Shown: positions 29,069-38,401 of the stretch, piece after piece
Numbering within the stretch: the first letter of the stretch is position 1
Layout of the letters: each line of letters opens with the position of its first letter
Source of the DNA: Acidomonas methanolica
GTDB lineage: Bacteria; Pseudomonadota; Alphaproteobacteria; Acetobacterales; Acetobacteraceae
DNA: 64,000 nt
Assembly (NCBI RefSeq): GCF_004346035.1
Contig: NZ_SLZN01000013.1
Span: 1 to 64,000 of the forward strand
Direction: 5' to 3'
Translations under genes and position numbers: made by a program
The notes under the pieces: model-generated
The model's input: only the letters and a program-made list of their open reading frames with translations
The model's database searches: none
What the model was told of the DNA's origin: nothing

Positions 29069-31962
29069 GCCCCCTGCCCCTCGACGACGGCGACGCAGCG
29101 CAGGCAGAGCGCGGGATGCGCCAGTTGCGCCCCGACCTCCGGCAGCACCCGCCAGCACCGATCGCAACGATGACCGGGCGCGGCCGCGACCGTCGGACCG
29201 AGATGCGGCTCCGGCGCGCCGGGCAGCGTCTCGTCCTGCTCGTCGTCGAGATAGATCGACGGCGCACCCGTCAGGATATCGACTTCCAACTGGGAGACGA
29301 TGGCCAGTTCCGCCCAGTCCACATCGCCGAAGAGCAGCGTCTCCCGCTCGGTCAGCGGCAGCTTGACCTTCGCCTCCAGCGAGGAGCCGATCAGCCCCGC
29401 GCGGCGCGCGGCTTCGAGTTCCGTGGTGATGACCCGGCGCAAGGCGCGCAGGCGGGTCCAGCGATCGGCCAGTTCCGGATCGGCCCAGTTCGTCTCCGGT
29501 TCGAGGAAGGCTTCGAGATGGACCGAGCCTTCCTCCCCGAAACGCGCGGTCCAGGCTTCCTCGGCGGTGAAGACCAGCACCGGCGCGAGCCAGGTGCAGA
29601 GCGCGCGATGGAGGATGTCCAGCACCGTGCGCGCGGCGCGGCGGCGCGGCGCTTCCGGCGCGTCGCAATAGAGCGAATCCTTGCGCACGTCGAAATAGAA
29701 GGCCGAGAGATCGGTGGTGCAGAACTGATGCAGCGCGGGATAGACGCCGACCCATTGATGCGTCTCCACCCCGCGCCGCACCAGCGCGTACATCTCCGTC
29801 AGGCGGTGCAGGATATAACGTTCGAGCTCGGGCAATTCTTCATACGGCACCGCCTCACCGGGCGTGAACCCGTCCAGCGCGCCGAGACACCAGCGCAGCG
29901 TGTTGCGCAGGCGGCGGTACAGCTCGCCCTGCTGCTTGAGGATCTCGTTGCCGATCCGCAGATCCTCGTTGGTGTCGGAATTGACGACCCACAGGCGCAG
30001 GATGTCCGCGCCAAGCTTGTCCGTGACATCGGCGGGCGCGATGACGTTGCCCAGCGACTTGGACATCTTCCGCCCCTGCTCGTCCAGCACGAAGCCGTTG
30101 GTGACGAGCGTCCGGAACGGCGCGACGCCGCGCGTGCCGACACTTTCCAGCAGGGAGGCCTGGAACCAGCCGCGATGCTGGTCCGAGCCTTCGAGATAGA
30201 CGTCGGCGGGGAAGTTCAATCCGTCCTCGCCCAGCACGAAGGCATGGGTCGAACCCGATTCGAACCACACATCGACGATGTCGAAGACCTGCTCGTAATC
30301 GGCGGGGTCGCGGTCCGGCCCCAGGAAGGCCGAGGGCGCGGCGCTGTACCAGATATCCGCCCCGTGCTCCCGCATGGCGTCCACGATCCGCCGCATCACC
30401 TCCGGATCGCGCAGCACCTCGCCCGTGCCCTTCTGCACGAAGACGGCGATCGGCACGCCCCAGGCGCGCTGGCGGCTGATGCACCAGTCCGGGCGCTGCT
30501 CGACCATGGCGGTCAGGCGGTTGCGTGCCATCTCCGGGACGAAGGCGACATCGCGCAGGGCCTCCAGCGCGTCGCGGCGGAGATGGCGTTCGCCGTCCAT
30601 GCGGATGAACCATTGCGGCGTGGCGCGGAAGATGACCGGCTTCCGCGACCGCCAGCTATGCGGATAGGAATGCACGATGCTGCCGCGCGCCAGCAATCCC
30701 GCGGGGGCGTCGCCATTGCCCGTCCAGCGCTGCATGGCCTCGGCGAGCGCCTCGCAGACCGGATCGGCGGCCTTGAAGACGTGAATCCCCGCGAAATGCG
30801 GCGTCCACGCGGCGTAGGTGCCGTCATCGCGCACCAGCTCCGGCACCTCGATCCCGTATTTCTGCGTCAAGGCGAAGTCGTCCTGACCATGGGCGGGGGC
30901 CAGGTGGACGAGTCCCGTGCCCGCCTCGGTGGTGACGAAATCGCCCGGCAGCATGGGCACGTCGAACTCGTACCCCTTCCCGCGCAGGGGATGGGCGCTG
31001 ATCGCGCCCTCCAGCGCCTCGCCGGGGAGGGTGTAGAGGATGTGATGCGCGAGGATACCCGTCTCGGCGCAGAAGGCGGCGACGCGCTCCTCGGCGATCA
31101 GCAGCTTCGCACCCGGCGGCACGAGGCTCGATTCCGTCACCTCGTCCGCGCGCAGCACGACATAGGTGATCTCCGGCCCGTAGGCGAGGGCGCGATTCGC
31201 CGGAATGGTCCAGGGCGTGGTCGTCCAGATCACGGCCGAGACGTCCGCAAGGGCCTGGCCGGGCGTCGGGTCGGCGATGATCGGAAAGGCGACGTGGATC
31301 GTCGTCGAGACGATGTCGTGGTACTCGATCTCCGCCTCGGCCAGCGCCGTCTTCTCGACCGGGCTCCACATGACGGGCCGCAGGCCGCGATAGAGCTGGC
31401 CGTTCAGCAGGAAGCGCCCGATTTCCGCGACGATCGCCGCCTCGGAGGCGAAATCCATGGTGGCGTAGCGATGGTCCCACTCGCCCTGCACGCCGAGCCG
31501 CTGGAATTCCTCGCCCTGGATCTTCACCCAGTTGCGCGCATAGTCGCGGCATTCCGCGCGGAATTGCAGGACGGGAACGGCGTCCTTGTCCTTGCCCGCC
31601 TTGCGGTACTCCTCCTCGACGCGCCATTCGATCGGCAGGCCGTGGCAGTCCCAGCCGGGAATGTAGCGCACGCGCTTGCCGCTCATCCGCTGGGCGCGGT
31701 TGACGACGTCCTTGCTGATCTTGTTCAGGGCGTGGCCGATATGCAGATGGCCGTTCGCATAGGGCGGCCCGTCATGCAGGGTGAAGACCGGCTTGCCCTT
31801 CCCGGCGTCGAAAATCTTCCGGTCCAGCTCCATCGCCTTCCAGCGGGCCAGCATTTCCGGCTCGCGGGTCGGCAGGCCGCCGCGCATGGGGAAACTCGTG
31901 CGGGGAAGAAAAACCGTCTCCCGATAACGGTCCTGCGCCGTGGTGCTGCTCTGGTCGGACAT
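29065..31962 (-). CDS. ileS: Isoleucine--tRNA ligase
   Basis: A 965-residue class I synthetase. The HIGH motif is PPYANGHLHIGHALNK, the KMSKS motif is GRKMSKSLGN, and the editing (CP1) domain lies between (TTTPWTIPANRALAYGP). The C-terminal zinc finger is present (HRCDRCWRVLP and ALCLRC). The length is typical. It is the first gene of the ileS-lspA-BamF-mutL group transcribed leftwards. Confidence 0.97.
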   Translation of the reverse strand: MSDQSSTTAQDRYRETVFLPRTSFPMRGGLPTREPEMLARWKAMELDRKIFDAGKGKPVFTLHDGPPYANGHLHIGHALNKISKDVVNRAQRMSGKRVRYIPGWDCHGLPIEWRVEEEYRKAGKDKDAVPVLQFRAECRDYARNWVKIQGEEFQRLGVQGEWDHRYATMDFASEAAIVAEIGRFLLNGQLYRGLRPVMWSPVEKTALAEAEIEYHDIVSTTIHVAFPIIADPTPGQALADVSAVIWTTTPWTIPANRALAYGPEITYVVLRADEVTESSLVPPGAKLLIAEERVAAFCAETGILAHHILYTLPGEALEGAISAHPLRGKGYEFDVPMLPGDFVTTEAGTGLVHLAPAHGQDDFALTQKYGIEVPELVRDDGTYAAWTPHFAGIHVFKAADPVCEALAEAMQRWTGNGDAPAGLLARGSIVHSYPHSWRSRKPVIFRATPQWFIRMDGERHLRRDALEALRDVAFVPEMARNRLTAMVEQRPDWCISRQRAWGVPIAVFVQKGTGEVLRDPEVMRRIVDAMREHGADIWYSAAPSAFLGPDRDPADYEQVFDIVDVWFESGSTHAFVLGEDGLNFPADVYLEGSDQHRGWFQASLLESVGTRGVAPFRTLVTNGFVLDEQGRKMSKSLGNVIAPADVTDKLGADILRLWVVNSDTNEDLRIGNEILKQQGELYRRLRNTLRWCLGALDGFTPGEAVPYEELPELERYILHRLTEMYALVRRGVETHQWVGVYPALHQFCTTDLSAFYFDVRKDSLYCDAPEAPRRRAARTVLDILHRALCTWLAPVLVFTAEEAWTARFGEEGSVHLEAFLEPETNWADPELADRWTRLRALRRVITTELEAARRAGLIGSSLEAKVKLPLTERETLLFGDVDWAELAIVSQLEVDILTGAPSIYLDDEQDETLPGAPEPHLGPTVAAAPGHRCDRCWRVLPEVGAQLAHPALCLRCVAVVEGQGA

Positions 31963-32059
31963 CTTCGATCTTCGGTTACGAAAGGAACCGCGTGTTATGG
32001 GAAGATGCCGGAGCCCGGGTCAAGCCTCGGAAGCAGGGGAACGTCGCCTCACGCGCCTC

Positions 32060-32239
32060 TCAGGCGCGATGCAGCAATGCGCGCCACGCCGGTCGCGACG
32101 GTCCGGCGAAGCTCGCCCTCAAGGCGCGGTGGACGGCGTAGGGCGAGGGCTCCCGCCCCGCCGCGCGCGCCTCCGCCGCTTCCCGTCTCAACACGTAATG
32201 GCGGAACGTCAGGTACCGCAGCATGATGACCGAACCCAT
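32060..32239 (-). CDS. Small basic protein, unknown
   Basis: A 59-residue ORF from ATG at 32239 with a good ribosome binding site (gggaggag, 7 bases upstream). It starts MGSVIMLRYLTFRHYVLRREAAE and is rich in Arg and Ala with a net positive charge. It occupies the otherwise empty 580-base gap upstream of ileS and points the same way. No family recognised. Coding potential rests on the start signal and codon pattern. Confidence 0.45.
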   Translation of the reverse strand: MGSVIMLRYLTFRHYVLRREAAEARAAGREPSPYAVHRALRASFAGPSRPAWRALLHRA

Positions 32240-32542
32240 TTTCCGCTCCTCCCTTGTCCATGGCCTCGCGCTGTGCCCAGGCCTTGCCCGGTCCTCCGGG
32301 TCGGCCTTGCCGATCCGGGACGTCAGTCTATCAGCTTTCAACGCGGACGGGGAAGAAATGTTGCCTTTTTGTCATGTGGTCCCGGCGCGCCCCGGGACCG
32401 ACATTCCGGACCGACATTCCGGGGCCCACACGTTCCCTGCGGTCTATTGAAGGGGGCTGTGAATTCCCGTAACGTTCGGTATCCGAACGGACAAATCCGC
32501 CTCCGCCGCGCGCGATACGGCGGCCGCCCGAAAGGTCGCCTG

Positions 32543-33400
32543 ATGACCGGCACGCCGCCCCCCGATCCGTTGCAGATCAGCGGTCTCGTCAAGACCTACG
32601 GCGACAGGCGGGTTCTCGACGATGTCGGCCTGACGATCCATCCGGGCGAGATCACCGCGCTGCTGGGGCCGAACGGGGCGGGCAAGACGACGCTGATCAG
32701 CTGCCTGCTCGGGTTCCTGACGCCGGATGAAGGCTCGGTCCGGCTCTGGGGCGAGCCGAGCGCCGGGCTGAGCGCCGGGACGCGGGCGCGGATCGGCTTC
32801 GTGCCGCAGACGCTGACGGGGTTCACCTGGTTCCGGGTGCGTGAGCTGATGGCCTATCTCGCCGCCTATCGGGAGCGCCCCGGCGATCCCGAGGACAAGG
32901 TCTGGGAGGACTGGGCGGCGCTCGACCCCTCGGCCCGGGTCCGCGCGCTTTCGGGCGGCGAGCGGCAGCGTCTGGCCATCGTGCTGGCCTTGCGCTTCAT
33001 GCCCGATCTCGTGGTGCTCGACGAGCCGGTGGCGAGTCTCGATCCGCAGGCGCGGCATGATTTCATGCATCTGCTGCCCGACTATGCCCGCAGGCGCGGG
33101 GCGAGCGTGCTGATTTCCTCGCATATCATCTCCGATCTGGAAAACATCTCGGACCGGGTGGTCATCATGCGGCACGGCAGGATTCGCCTCGACATGCGGG
33201 AGGCGGACATCATGGCCACAGTCCGGTCGCTTTCCGCGCCGCCGCCCACGGCGTGGGGGCTCGAAATACTGGGCGGGGACACGGCCGGCCCGGTCTGGGT
33301 GCGGGGCTGGCGCGACGGGCTGGACGATTCGGCGCGGGCGCACGGGCTGGATGTCGGCACACCGGAGATCGAGCGGCTGTTCCTGGCGCTCTCGCGGTGA
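32543..33400 (+). CDS. ABC transporter ATP-binding protein
   Basis: A 285-residue ATPase: Walker A is LLGPNGAGKTTL near residue 42, the signature ALSGGERQRLA, Walker B DLVVLDEPVASLD, and the switch His in LISSHIISDLE. The arrangement is that of exporter-type ATPases of the ABC-2 group. About 65 residues after the switch region form an extra C-terminal domain. The stop overlaps the following membrane gene (GTGA), making that the probable permease. The frame is open far upstream, but ATG 32543 starts the conserved domain. Confidence 0.88.
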   Translation: MTGTPPPDPLQISGLVKTYGDRRVLDDVGLTIHPGEITALLGPNGAGKTTLISCLLGFLTPDEGSVRLWGEPSAGLSAGTRARIGFVPQTLTGFTWFRVRELMAYLAAYRERPGDPEDKVWEDWAALDPSARVRALSGGERQRLAIVLALRFMPDLVVLDEPVASLDPQARHDFMHLLPDYARRRGASVLISSHIISDLENISDRVVIMRHGRIRLDMREADIMATVRSLSAPPPTAWGLEILGGDTAGPVWVRGWRDGLDDSARAHGLDVGTPEIERLFLALSR

Positions 33401-34800
33401 GGGACACGCTGCGCGCCCTGCGCCTCTATGTTTCGCCCGTCCTGTCGCGCGAGAATCCGGCCCTGTTATGCGGCGGGATGTATGTGCTGCTGCTGGGCGC
33501 GCAGATGATCGGGCACCATCATGGCAGCCTGCGCCATGGCGATCATGTCACCATGCCCCGCGACATGGGAATCTGGTGGTGGCTGACCCAGCAGATGATC
33601 TTCACCGCGCTGGCCCATCAATACTGGCGGCAGGTGCGCTCCCCGCTCGCCGCCTTCTATCCGCGCCTCGTCATGGCGGAACATCGCGCGGCGCTCGTCG
33701 CGCTCGCCGTGGCGGTGAGCGCCTTCGCCTTGCCTCTGGCCCTGCTCGGCGCGCCTCTGCTCAACGTGCTGGCGCTCGAAGCCGTCGCCTTGCCGTTCTG
33801 CCTCCGCAGCGACATCGCGACCCCCAAGGCGTTGCGCGGCCGCATCCGTTGGGTGCCGACGATTCTCAGCCTGGGGGTCTCCCTGGTCTTCCTGCTTCCC
33901 TCCATGCAGGACCGGGTTCTCTCCGCGCCGTGGTACGCGGCACTCATCCTGCTGGCGACCGGGCTGACACTGGGCGTTTTCGAGTTGCGTCCGCCCGTGG
34001 GACAGGCGCCGCCGGAACCCGCAGCGCCTGCCCGGAGGGCGGAACCGGACAGTTCGCGGGCGGCCGGACAGCCGAGCCCGGTGCTCCGCATCCTGCTCTG
34101 GCAGCCGCCTTGGCTCCGCGTGGCCCCGGTGCCGCAGGCGTTCGATCAGACCTCGCCCGGCATGATGGTGGTGACGAGCATGGTCATGTCCGGCGTCTTC
34201 ATGGTGATCGTCGCCGTGACCATCATGCTTTCGAAGGGTCACCTCCCCTCATGGAAGGAGATCGCCTCCGGCATCGATTCCGTGCCGCGACTCCTGTGCA
34301 TGATGGCCGGGTTCGGGTTCTCGCAATGGCTGACATTGCGCCGGGACTGGCCCTTCCTGCTCACGCTCGGGCCCTTCGGCAACCGGGCGGCTTTCGCCCG
34401 CCGCATGTATCGGGTCCATTTCCTGCGGGCCGTGCAGGGAAGCGTTCTGTCCGTCCTGCTCGCCGGAAGCATCGCCTGCGGGATCGGCCTGATATCGCTC
34501 CACCGCCTTGCCTTGGCCGCGCCGGGACTGATCTGCGTGATGATGGGCGTCGCCTATGTCCCGAGTCTCGCCGTCTTCCATGCGCGGCTGGCGCGCCCGG
34601 CGCTTATCCAGTTCCTCGCAACGATGAGCGCCGCGTTCGGAATCCAGATCCTCGCCGAGATTTTCCTCGGACGTCATCCCGTGCCGCTCTGGGCATGGGG
34701 CGTCGCCGCGGCGGCCGTCCCGTTCAGCGCCTTCGTCGCGTGGCGCGCGCCGGGTGCGCTGGCGCGGGCGGACTGGCCGCTCGAGCCCCCGCCGCTTTGA
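33397..34800 (+). CDS. Membrane protein, probable partner permease of the ABC ATPase
   Basis: A 467-residue protein with about ten to twelve hydrophobic segments, in two halves joined by a Pro/Ala/Arg-rich loop near residues 205-235. The GTG start overlaps the ATPase stop, and an N-terminal amphipathic stretch (LRLYVSPVLSRENP) could contact the ATPase. I cannot place it in a named permease family. Function as export permease is inferred only from coupling with the ATPase. Confidence 0.7.
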   Translation: MRDTLRALRLYVSPVLSRENPALLCGGMYVLLLGAQMIGHHHGSLRHGDHVTMPRDMGIWWWLTQQMIFTALAHQYWRQVRSPLAAFYPRLVMAEHRAALVALAVAVSAFALPLALLGAPLLNVLALEAVALPFCLRSDIATPKALRGRIRWVPTILSLGVSLVFLLPSMQDRVLSAPWYAALILLATGLTLGVFELRPPVGQAPPEPAAPARRAEPDSSRAAGQPSPVLRILLWQPPWLRVAPVPQAFDQTSPGMMVVTSMVMSGVFMVIVAVTIMLSKGHLPSWKEIASGIDSVPRLLCMMAGFGFSQWLTLRRDWPFLLTLGPFGNRAAFARRMYRVHFLRAVQGSVLSVLLAGSIACGIGLISLHRLALAAPGLICVMMGVAYVPSLAVFHARLARPALIQFLATMSAAFGIQILAEIFLGRHPVPLWAWGVAAAAVPFSAFVAWRAPGALARADWPLEPPPL

Positions 34801-34840
34801 GCCGTTTCACGCCGCGACGGGGGAGGCCGGGCGCTGAAAA

Positions 34841-35545
34841 TCAAGCCGAGGCGCGTTCCGTGGCCGGCTCGGCCGGCAGGCACCAGTCGATCGGCGCTTC
34901 GCCATGGCTGACCAGGAAGTCGTTGGCCTTGGAGAAGTGGCGGCAGCCGAAGAAGCCGTTATGGGCCGAGAGCGGCGAGGGATGCGCCGCTTTCAGCACC
35001 AGATGGCGCGATGAATCGACGAAGGCCGCCTTGCGCTGGGCGTAGCTGCCCCAGAGCATGAACACGACCGGGTGCGGCAATCCGTTCACGCGGGCGATCA
35101 CGGCATCGGTGAAGCGCTCCCAGCCTTTCCCCTGATGCGAGGCGGCGCGGCCACGCTCTACGGTCAGCACGCTGTTGAGCAGCAGCACGCCCTGCCGCGC
35201 CCAGGCGTCGAGACAGCCGTGATGGGCGCGCGGAATGCCCAGATCGCTTTCGAGTTCCTTGTAGATATTCACCAGCGAAGGCGGAATCCGGATGCGGGGC
35301 CGGACGCTGAAGCAGAGCCCCTGCGCCTGCCCGTCGCCGTGATAGGGGTCCTGCCCGAGGATGACGACCTTCACCTTGTTCAGCGGCGTCAGGTCCAGCG
35401 CGCGGAATATGTCCGACCCCTTCGGGAAGATCACCTGCCCGCGCGCCTTTTCCTCCAGCAGGAACGTGCGCAGCGCCGCCATGTAGGGCGCGGCGAATTC
35501 CGCCTCGAGCGCCTTGCGCCAGCTTTCCTCCAGCCTGACCGTCAT
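34841..35545 (-). CDS. ung: Uracil-DNA glycosylase (family 1)
   Basis: A 234-residue base-excision repair enzyme removing uracil from DNA. The catalytic water-activating loop is GQDPYHG near residue 64, and the C-terminal His loop is [14 protein letters not shown]. The minor-groove and uracil-binding segments ([12 protein letters not shown]) are also clear. ATG at 35545 overlaps the stop of the upstream Nit-type hydrolase by four bases, so the two are co-translated. A much longer minus-strand open frame through this region is a GC artefact. Confidence 0.96.
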   Translation of the reverse strand: MTVRLEESWRKALEAEFAAPYMAALRTFLLEEKARGQVIFPKGSDIFRALDLTPLNKVKVVILGQDPYHGDGQAQGLCFSVRPRIRIPPSLVNIYKELESDLGIPRAHHGCLDAWARQGVLLLNSVLTVERGRAASHQGKGWERFTDAVIARVNGLPHPVVFMLWGSYAQRKAAFVDSSRHLVLKAAHPSPLSAHNGFFGCRHFSKANDFLVSHGEAPIDWCLPAEPATERASA

Positions 35546-36360
35546 GCGCGCGGCTCCGCGGCGGGGGCGGACCGGGGCGGTTTCAGGACGGGATCGGCGA
35601 AGCGGCGATTGTCCAGCACGGGGAGAATGGCGCGGGCATGGGCGAGGCGCTCGCGCGCGAGCGTCGCCACGCCGAGGCCGGGCGCCTCCCCCAGCGACAG
35701 CGCGATGACGCCCAGCGGATCGACGACCATGCTCTGGCCGATATTGCGCGGCCCGCATTCCCCGACGGCCACCACGTAGCAGGTGTTCTCCAGCGCGCGG
35801 GCGACGTTCAGCACCTCCCAGTGCCGCTCCTTGTTCGGTCCCCGGAACCAGGCGGCAGGGGTGACGATCACCTCCGCCCCGCCGACGGCCAGGGCGCGCG
35901 CGAGCTCGGGAAAGCGCAGATCGTAGCAAGTCATGACGCCCACCTTCATGCCGGCGATCTCCACGACGGGCGGCAGCGCGTCGCCCGGCGCGGTGCGCTC
36001 GGATTCGCGGGCGGAGAAGGCGTCGTAGAGATGCAGCTTGCGATAGGACGCGGCGATCGCGCCGTCGCGCAGAATGAACAGCGTGTTGTGAAAGCGGCCT
36101 TCCCCGTCGGGCACGTTGACGCAGCCCATGACCACGATCCCCCGCGCCGCCGCGACGAGTTGCGTCATGAACGGGCCGTCCAGCGGCTGGGCGGTGCGCG
36201 GCATGATCTCGGGGTTGTTGATGTCCTGCGCCAGCACGCCTTCGGGCAGCACCAGCAGGTCGGCCGCCTCGGCCTTCGCGCGGGCGATCAGGTCGAGGCA
36301 GGTGCGCTGGTTGTCCGTCCAGTCCGGCGCGACGGCGAATTGTCCCAATGCAACTTTCAT
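35542..36360 (-). CDS. Nit-type carbon-nitrogen hydrolase
   Basis: A 272-residue nitrilase-superfamily amidase. The catalytic triad is visible: Glu in LVLPEGVL, Lys in [10 protein letters not shown], Cys in [11 protein letters not shown]. The length and the RFPELARAL block match the Nit1 branch, which includes deaminated glutathione amidases. Start ATG at 36360 gives [14 protein letters not shown], the usual N-terminus; the open frame further upstream is not conserved. It is upstream of and coupled to ung, and divergent from the DMT exporter. Confidence 0.87.
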   Translation of the reverse strand: MKVALGQFAVAPDWTDNQRTCLDLIARAKAEAADLLVLPEGVLAQDINNPEIMPRTAQPLDGPFMTQLVAAARGIVVMGCVNVPDGEGRFHNTLFILRDGAIAASYRKLHLYDAFSARESERTAPGDALPPVVEIAGMKVGVMTCYDLRFPELARALAVGGAEVIVTPAAWFRGPNKERHWEVLNVARALENTCYVVAVGECGPRNIGQSMVVDPLGVIALSLGEAPGLGVATLARERLAHARAILPVLDNRRFADPVLKPPRSAPAAEPRA

Positions 36361-36475
36361 GCGGCGATCCCCGGCGAAACGAAACGGCCCCGCATAGCAT
36401 GGCTTGTGCGACGGACCGAAGCGGGATACGCATCCCTCCCCGGTTTTTCCGCCCTCTCCTCCGCGCAGGACCGCA

Positions 36476-37378
36476 ATGAAACGCTCCCTTGCTTCGGTCG
36501 AGACGGCGACCGGCACGGCCCTCGCCGCAATCGTCGCCCTCCTCTCCTGGGCCAGCGCCTATCCGGTGACGCGCGTCGCCCTGCGCGACATGCCGGCGAT
36601 CCCCCTGGCGGCGGCGCGATACGGCCTGGCGGCGGTGCTGGCCATCGGATGGCTGCTCTGGAAGCGCCCGGGCGTCCCGGCACGGGCGGACTGGCCGCGC
36701 TTCCTGCTCTGCGGCGCGGTCGGCATCACGCTCTACAACATCCTGTTCAACACCGGAGAAGAAACGGTCTCCGCGGGCGCCGCGAGCCTCATCATCGCCT
36801 CCGCGCCGATTCTCGCCACCATGATCGCCGTCACGCTGATGGGGGAGAAGCTGACGGGCTGGGGCTGGACCGGCTCGCTCATCAGTTTCGCCGGGGTGGC
36901 GGTCATCGTGCTGAACGGACGGCGCGAACTGGCCTTCGGCTCCGGGGCGGTGCTCGTGCTCGGCTGCGCCCTGTGCGGCGCGATCTACACCACGGCGCAG
37001 CGGAAGCTGGTGCTTCGTTACGGCGCGCTGAACGCGATCGCGTGGATTCTGATCATCGGCGCGGCGTTGCTCGCTCCCTGGTGGGGGACGATGATCCGGG
37101 CGCTGCCCACGGTGTCGCCGCTCACGCGCTTCTCGATTCTGGAGCTGGGGATTTTCCCGGCGGCGCTGGGCTATGCCGCCTGGGGGCATGTGATCGCCGT
37201 GCGCGGCGCGGCGCGGACGGCGGCGCTGCTCTACCTGCTGCCGCCGCTGGCCGTCGTCATGGCCTGGCTGCTGACCGGCGAATGCCCTACCCTCGAGACT
37301 CTGCTCGGCGGCGCGATCGTGATGGGCGGCGTCATATTGACGAACACCAGGGGCAAGCCTCGGCGTGCGGTTCTCTAG
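36476..37378 (+). CDS. EamA/DMT-family transporter
   Basis: A 300-residue protein with ten hydrophobic segments in two EamA repeats ([15 protein letters not shown] near the start; [21 protein letters not shown] in the first repeat; [16 protein letters not shown] in the second). The ATG at 36476 begins just before helix 1. Probably a metabolite exporter; the substrate is unknown. It is divergent from the Nit-type gene with 115 bases between, which must hold both promoters. Confidence 0.82.
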   Translation: MKRSLASVETATGTALAAIVALLSWASAYPVTRVALRDMPAIPLAAARYGLAAVLAIGWLLWKRPGVPARADWPRFLLCGAVGITLYNILFNTGEETVSAGAASLIIASAPILATMIAVTLMGEKLTGWGWTGSLISFAGVAVIVLNGRRELAFGSGAVLVLGCALCGAIYTTAQRKLVLRYGALNAIAWILIIGAALLAPWWGTMIRALPTVSPLTRFSILELGIFPAALGYAAWGHVIAVRGAARTAALLYLLPPLAVVMAWLLTGECPTLETLLGGAIVMGGVILTNTRGKPRRAVL

Positions 37379-37480
37379 GCGTTATGAACGCTTCTATCAA
37401 AGATGTTATATATATCACTCCATCCGTGTATATGATACGCTCGGCGGTTAGACGGCGTTCGACACGAAGGGGAGAAGATC
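37379..37480 (+). promoter_or_regulatory. AT-rich promoter region of the DeoR-family gene
   Basis: The 102 bases before the regulator are strikingly AT-rich for this genome (tatatatcactccatcc then gtgtatatgatac), as expected for a promoter and possible autoregulatory operator. A ggggag precedes the ATG as ribosome binding site. No exact -35/-10 assignment is claimed. Confidence 0.4.
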
Positions 37481-38299
37481 ATGAGCGACAGTATCGACGA
37501 TCCGTTGGATGAAGATCACGTTTCTCCCTCCCGCCGACGCGACAATACGAGCCGTCAGCAGCGTATTCTGGACGTGCTGTTCGAAACGGGCAATGCGACG
37601 ATCGAGAGCCTGTCGGAGCGGTTTGGCGTCAGCCGCATGACGATTCACCGCGATGCGCACGCGCTCGCGAAACAGGGGCTGATCGACAAGCTGCACGGCA
37701 GCATCGCGCTCAAGAACCGCGCGGTCACGCAGAAGACCGTCAATTACCGCCGGTCCCGCGCCACGCTGCTGAAGCAGGCGATCATCAACCGCGCCATTTC
37801 CCTCATCGAGCCCGAGCAGGTTCTCGCCCTGGACGATTCGACGACCGTGGCGGAAATGCTGCCGCTTCTCCCCGCGCGCGCGCCGCTGACGATCATCACC
37901 AACGCGGCAGGCGTGGTGCAGGCGCTCGCCCCCTATTCGAGCCTGCGGCTGATCTGCCTCGGCGGCGAATACAACACGCCGCGCAACGCGTTTTTCGGCC
38001 TGCTGACGGAGCAGGCTTCCCATTCGCTGCGGGCGAACATGATGTTCCTCTCCACCACCGTCATCCACGAGACCACGGCCTTCCAGAATGACGAGGACGT
38101 GGTGAAGGCGAAGCGGGCGATGATGGGCATGTCCGATCAGTGCGTCCTGCTGGCCGACAGCACGAAATTCCAGAAGGGCGGGCTGCATCGTCTGGCCTCC
38201 CTCACGGAATTCGACCGCGTGCTGACCGACACGCAAATCAGCGTGCAGGCGCGCCAATGCCTTCAGGATGCCGGCGTGAACGTCGAAATCTGCGACTAA
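37481..38299 (+). CDS. DeoR/GlpR-family transcriptional regulator
   Basis: A 272-residue repressor-type protein. The N-terminal HTH (about residues 24-75) reads RQQRILDVLFETGNATIESL then FGVSRMTIHRDAHAL, typical of DeoR. The C-terminal sugar-phosphate sensor shares the fold of ribose-5-phosphate isomerase and shows ALDDSTTVAEML and LADSTKF. It probably responds to a phosphorylated sugar or sugar alcohol. No sugar operon lies next to it, so its targets are elsewhere or it regulates the serine hydrolase downstream. Confidence 0.85.
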   Translation: MSDSIDDPLDEDHVSPSRRRDNTSRQQRILDVLFETGNATIESLSERFGVSRMTIHRDAHALAKQGLIDKLHGSIALKNRAVTQKTVNYRRSRATLLKQAIINRAISLIEPEQVLALDDSTTVAEMLPLLPARAPLTIITNAAGVVQALAPYSSLRLICLGGEYNTPRNAFFGLLTEQASHSLRANMMFLSTTVIHETTAFQNDEDVVKAKRAMMGMSDQCVLLADSTKFQKGGLHRLASLTEFDRVLTDTQISVQARQCLQDAGVNVEICD

Positions 38300-38308
38300 G
38301 TTTGCGCT

Positions 38309-38325
38309 CTTAACCTCAGGTTAAG
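38309..38325. repeat. Perfect 7-3-7 palindrome after the DeoR-family gene
   Basis: cttaacc, three bases, then ggttaag. It lies between the regulator stop and the serine hydrolase gene. It is too weak and lacks a T run for a convincing terminator, so an operator is as likely. Confidence 0.3.
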
Positions 38326-38401
38326 CCAAACGCGCGTCTTGTCTCTATCAGCACTCCGAGAGTTTCGTTAGCGTGACGACTCCGATTGCGCCGGAGACAT
38401 C

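Noticed and set aside
28987-32226. 1079-codon plus-strand open frame
   Set aside because: Antisense to ileS and lspA, both certain by motifs.
34841-37189. 782-codon minus-strand open frame merging ung with upstream sequence
   Set aside because: Only the part from 35545 down encodes Ung. The rest is an out-of-frame reading of the Nit-type gene and antisense to the exporter.
38309-38325. Palindrome as terminator of the DeoR-family gene
   Set aside because: Seven-base AT-containing stem and no T run; listed only as a repeat.
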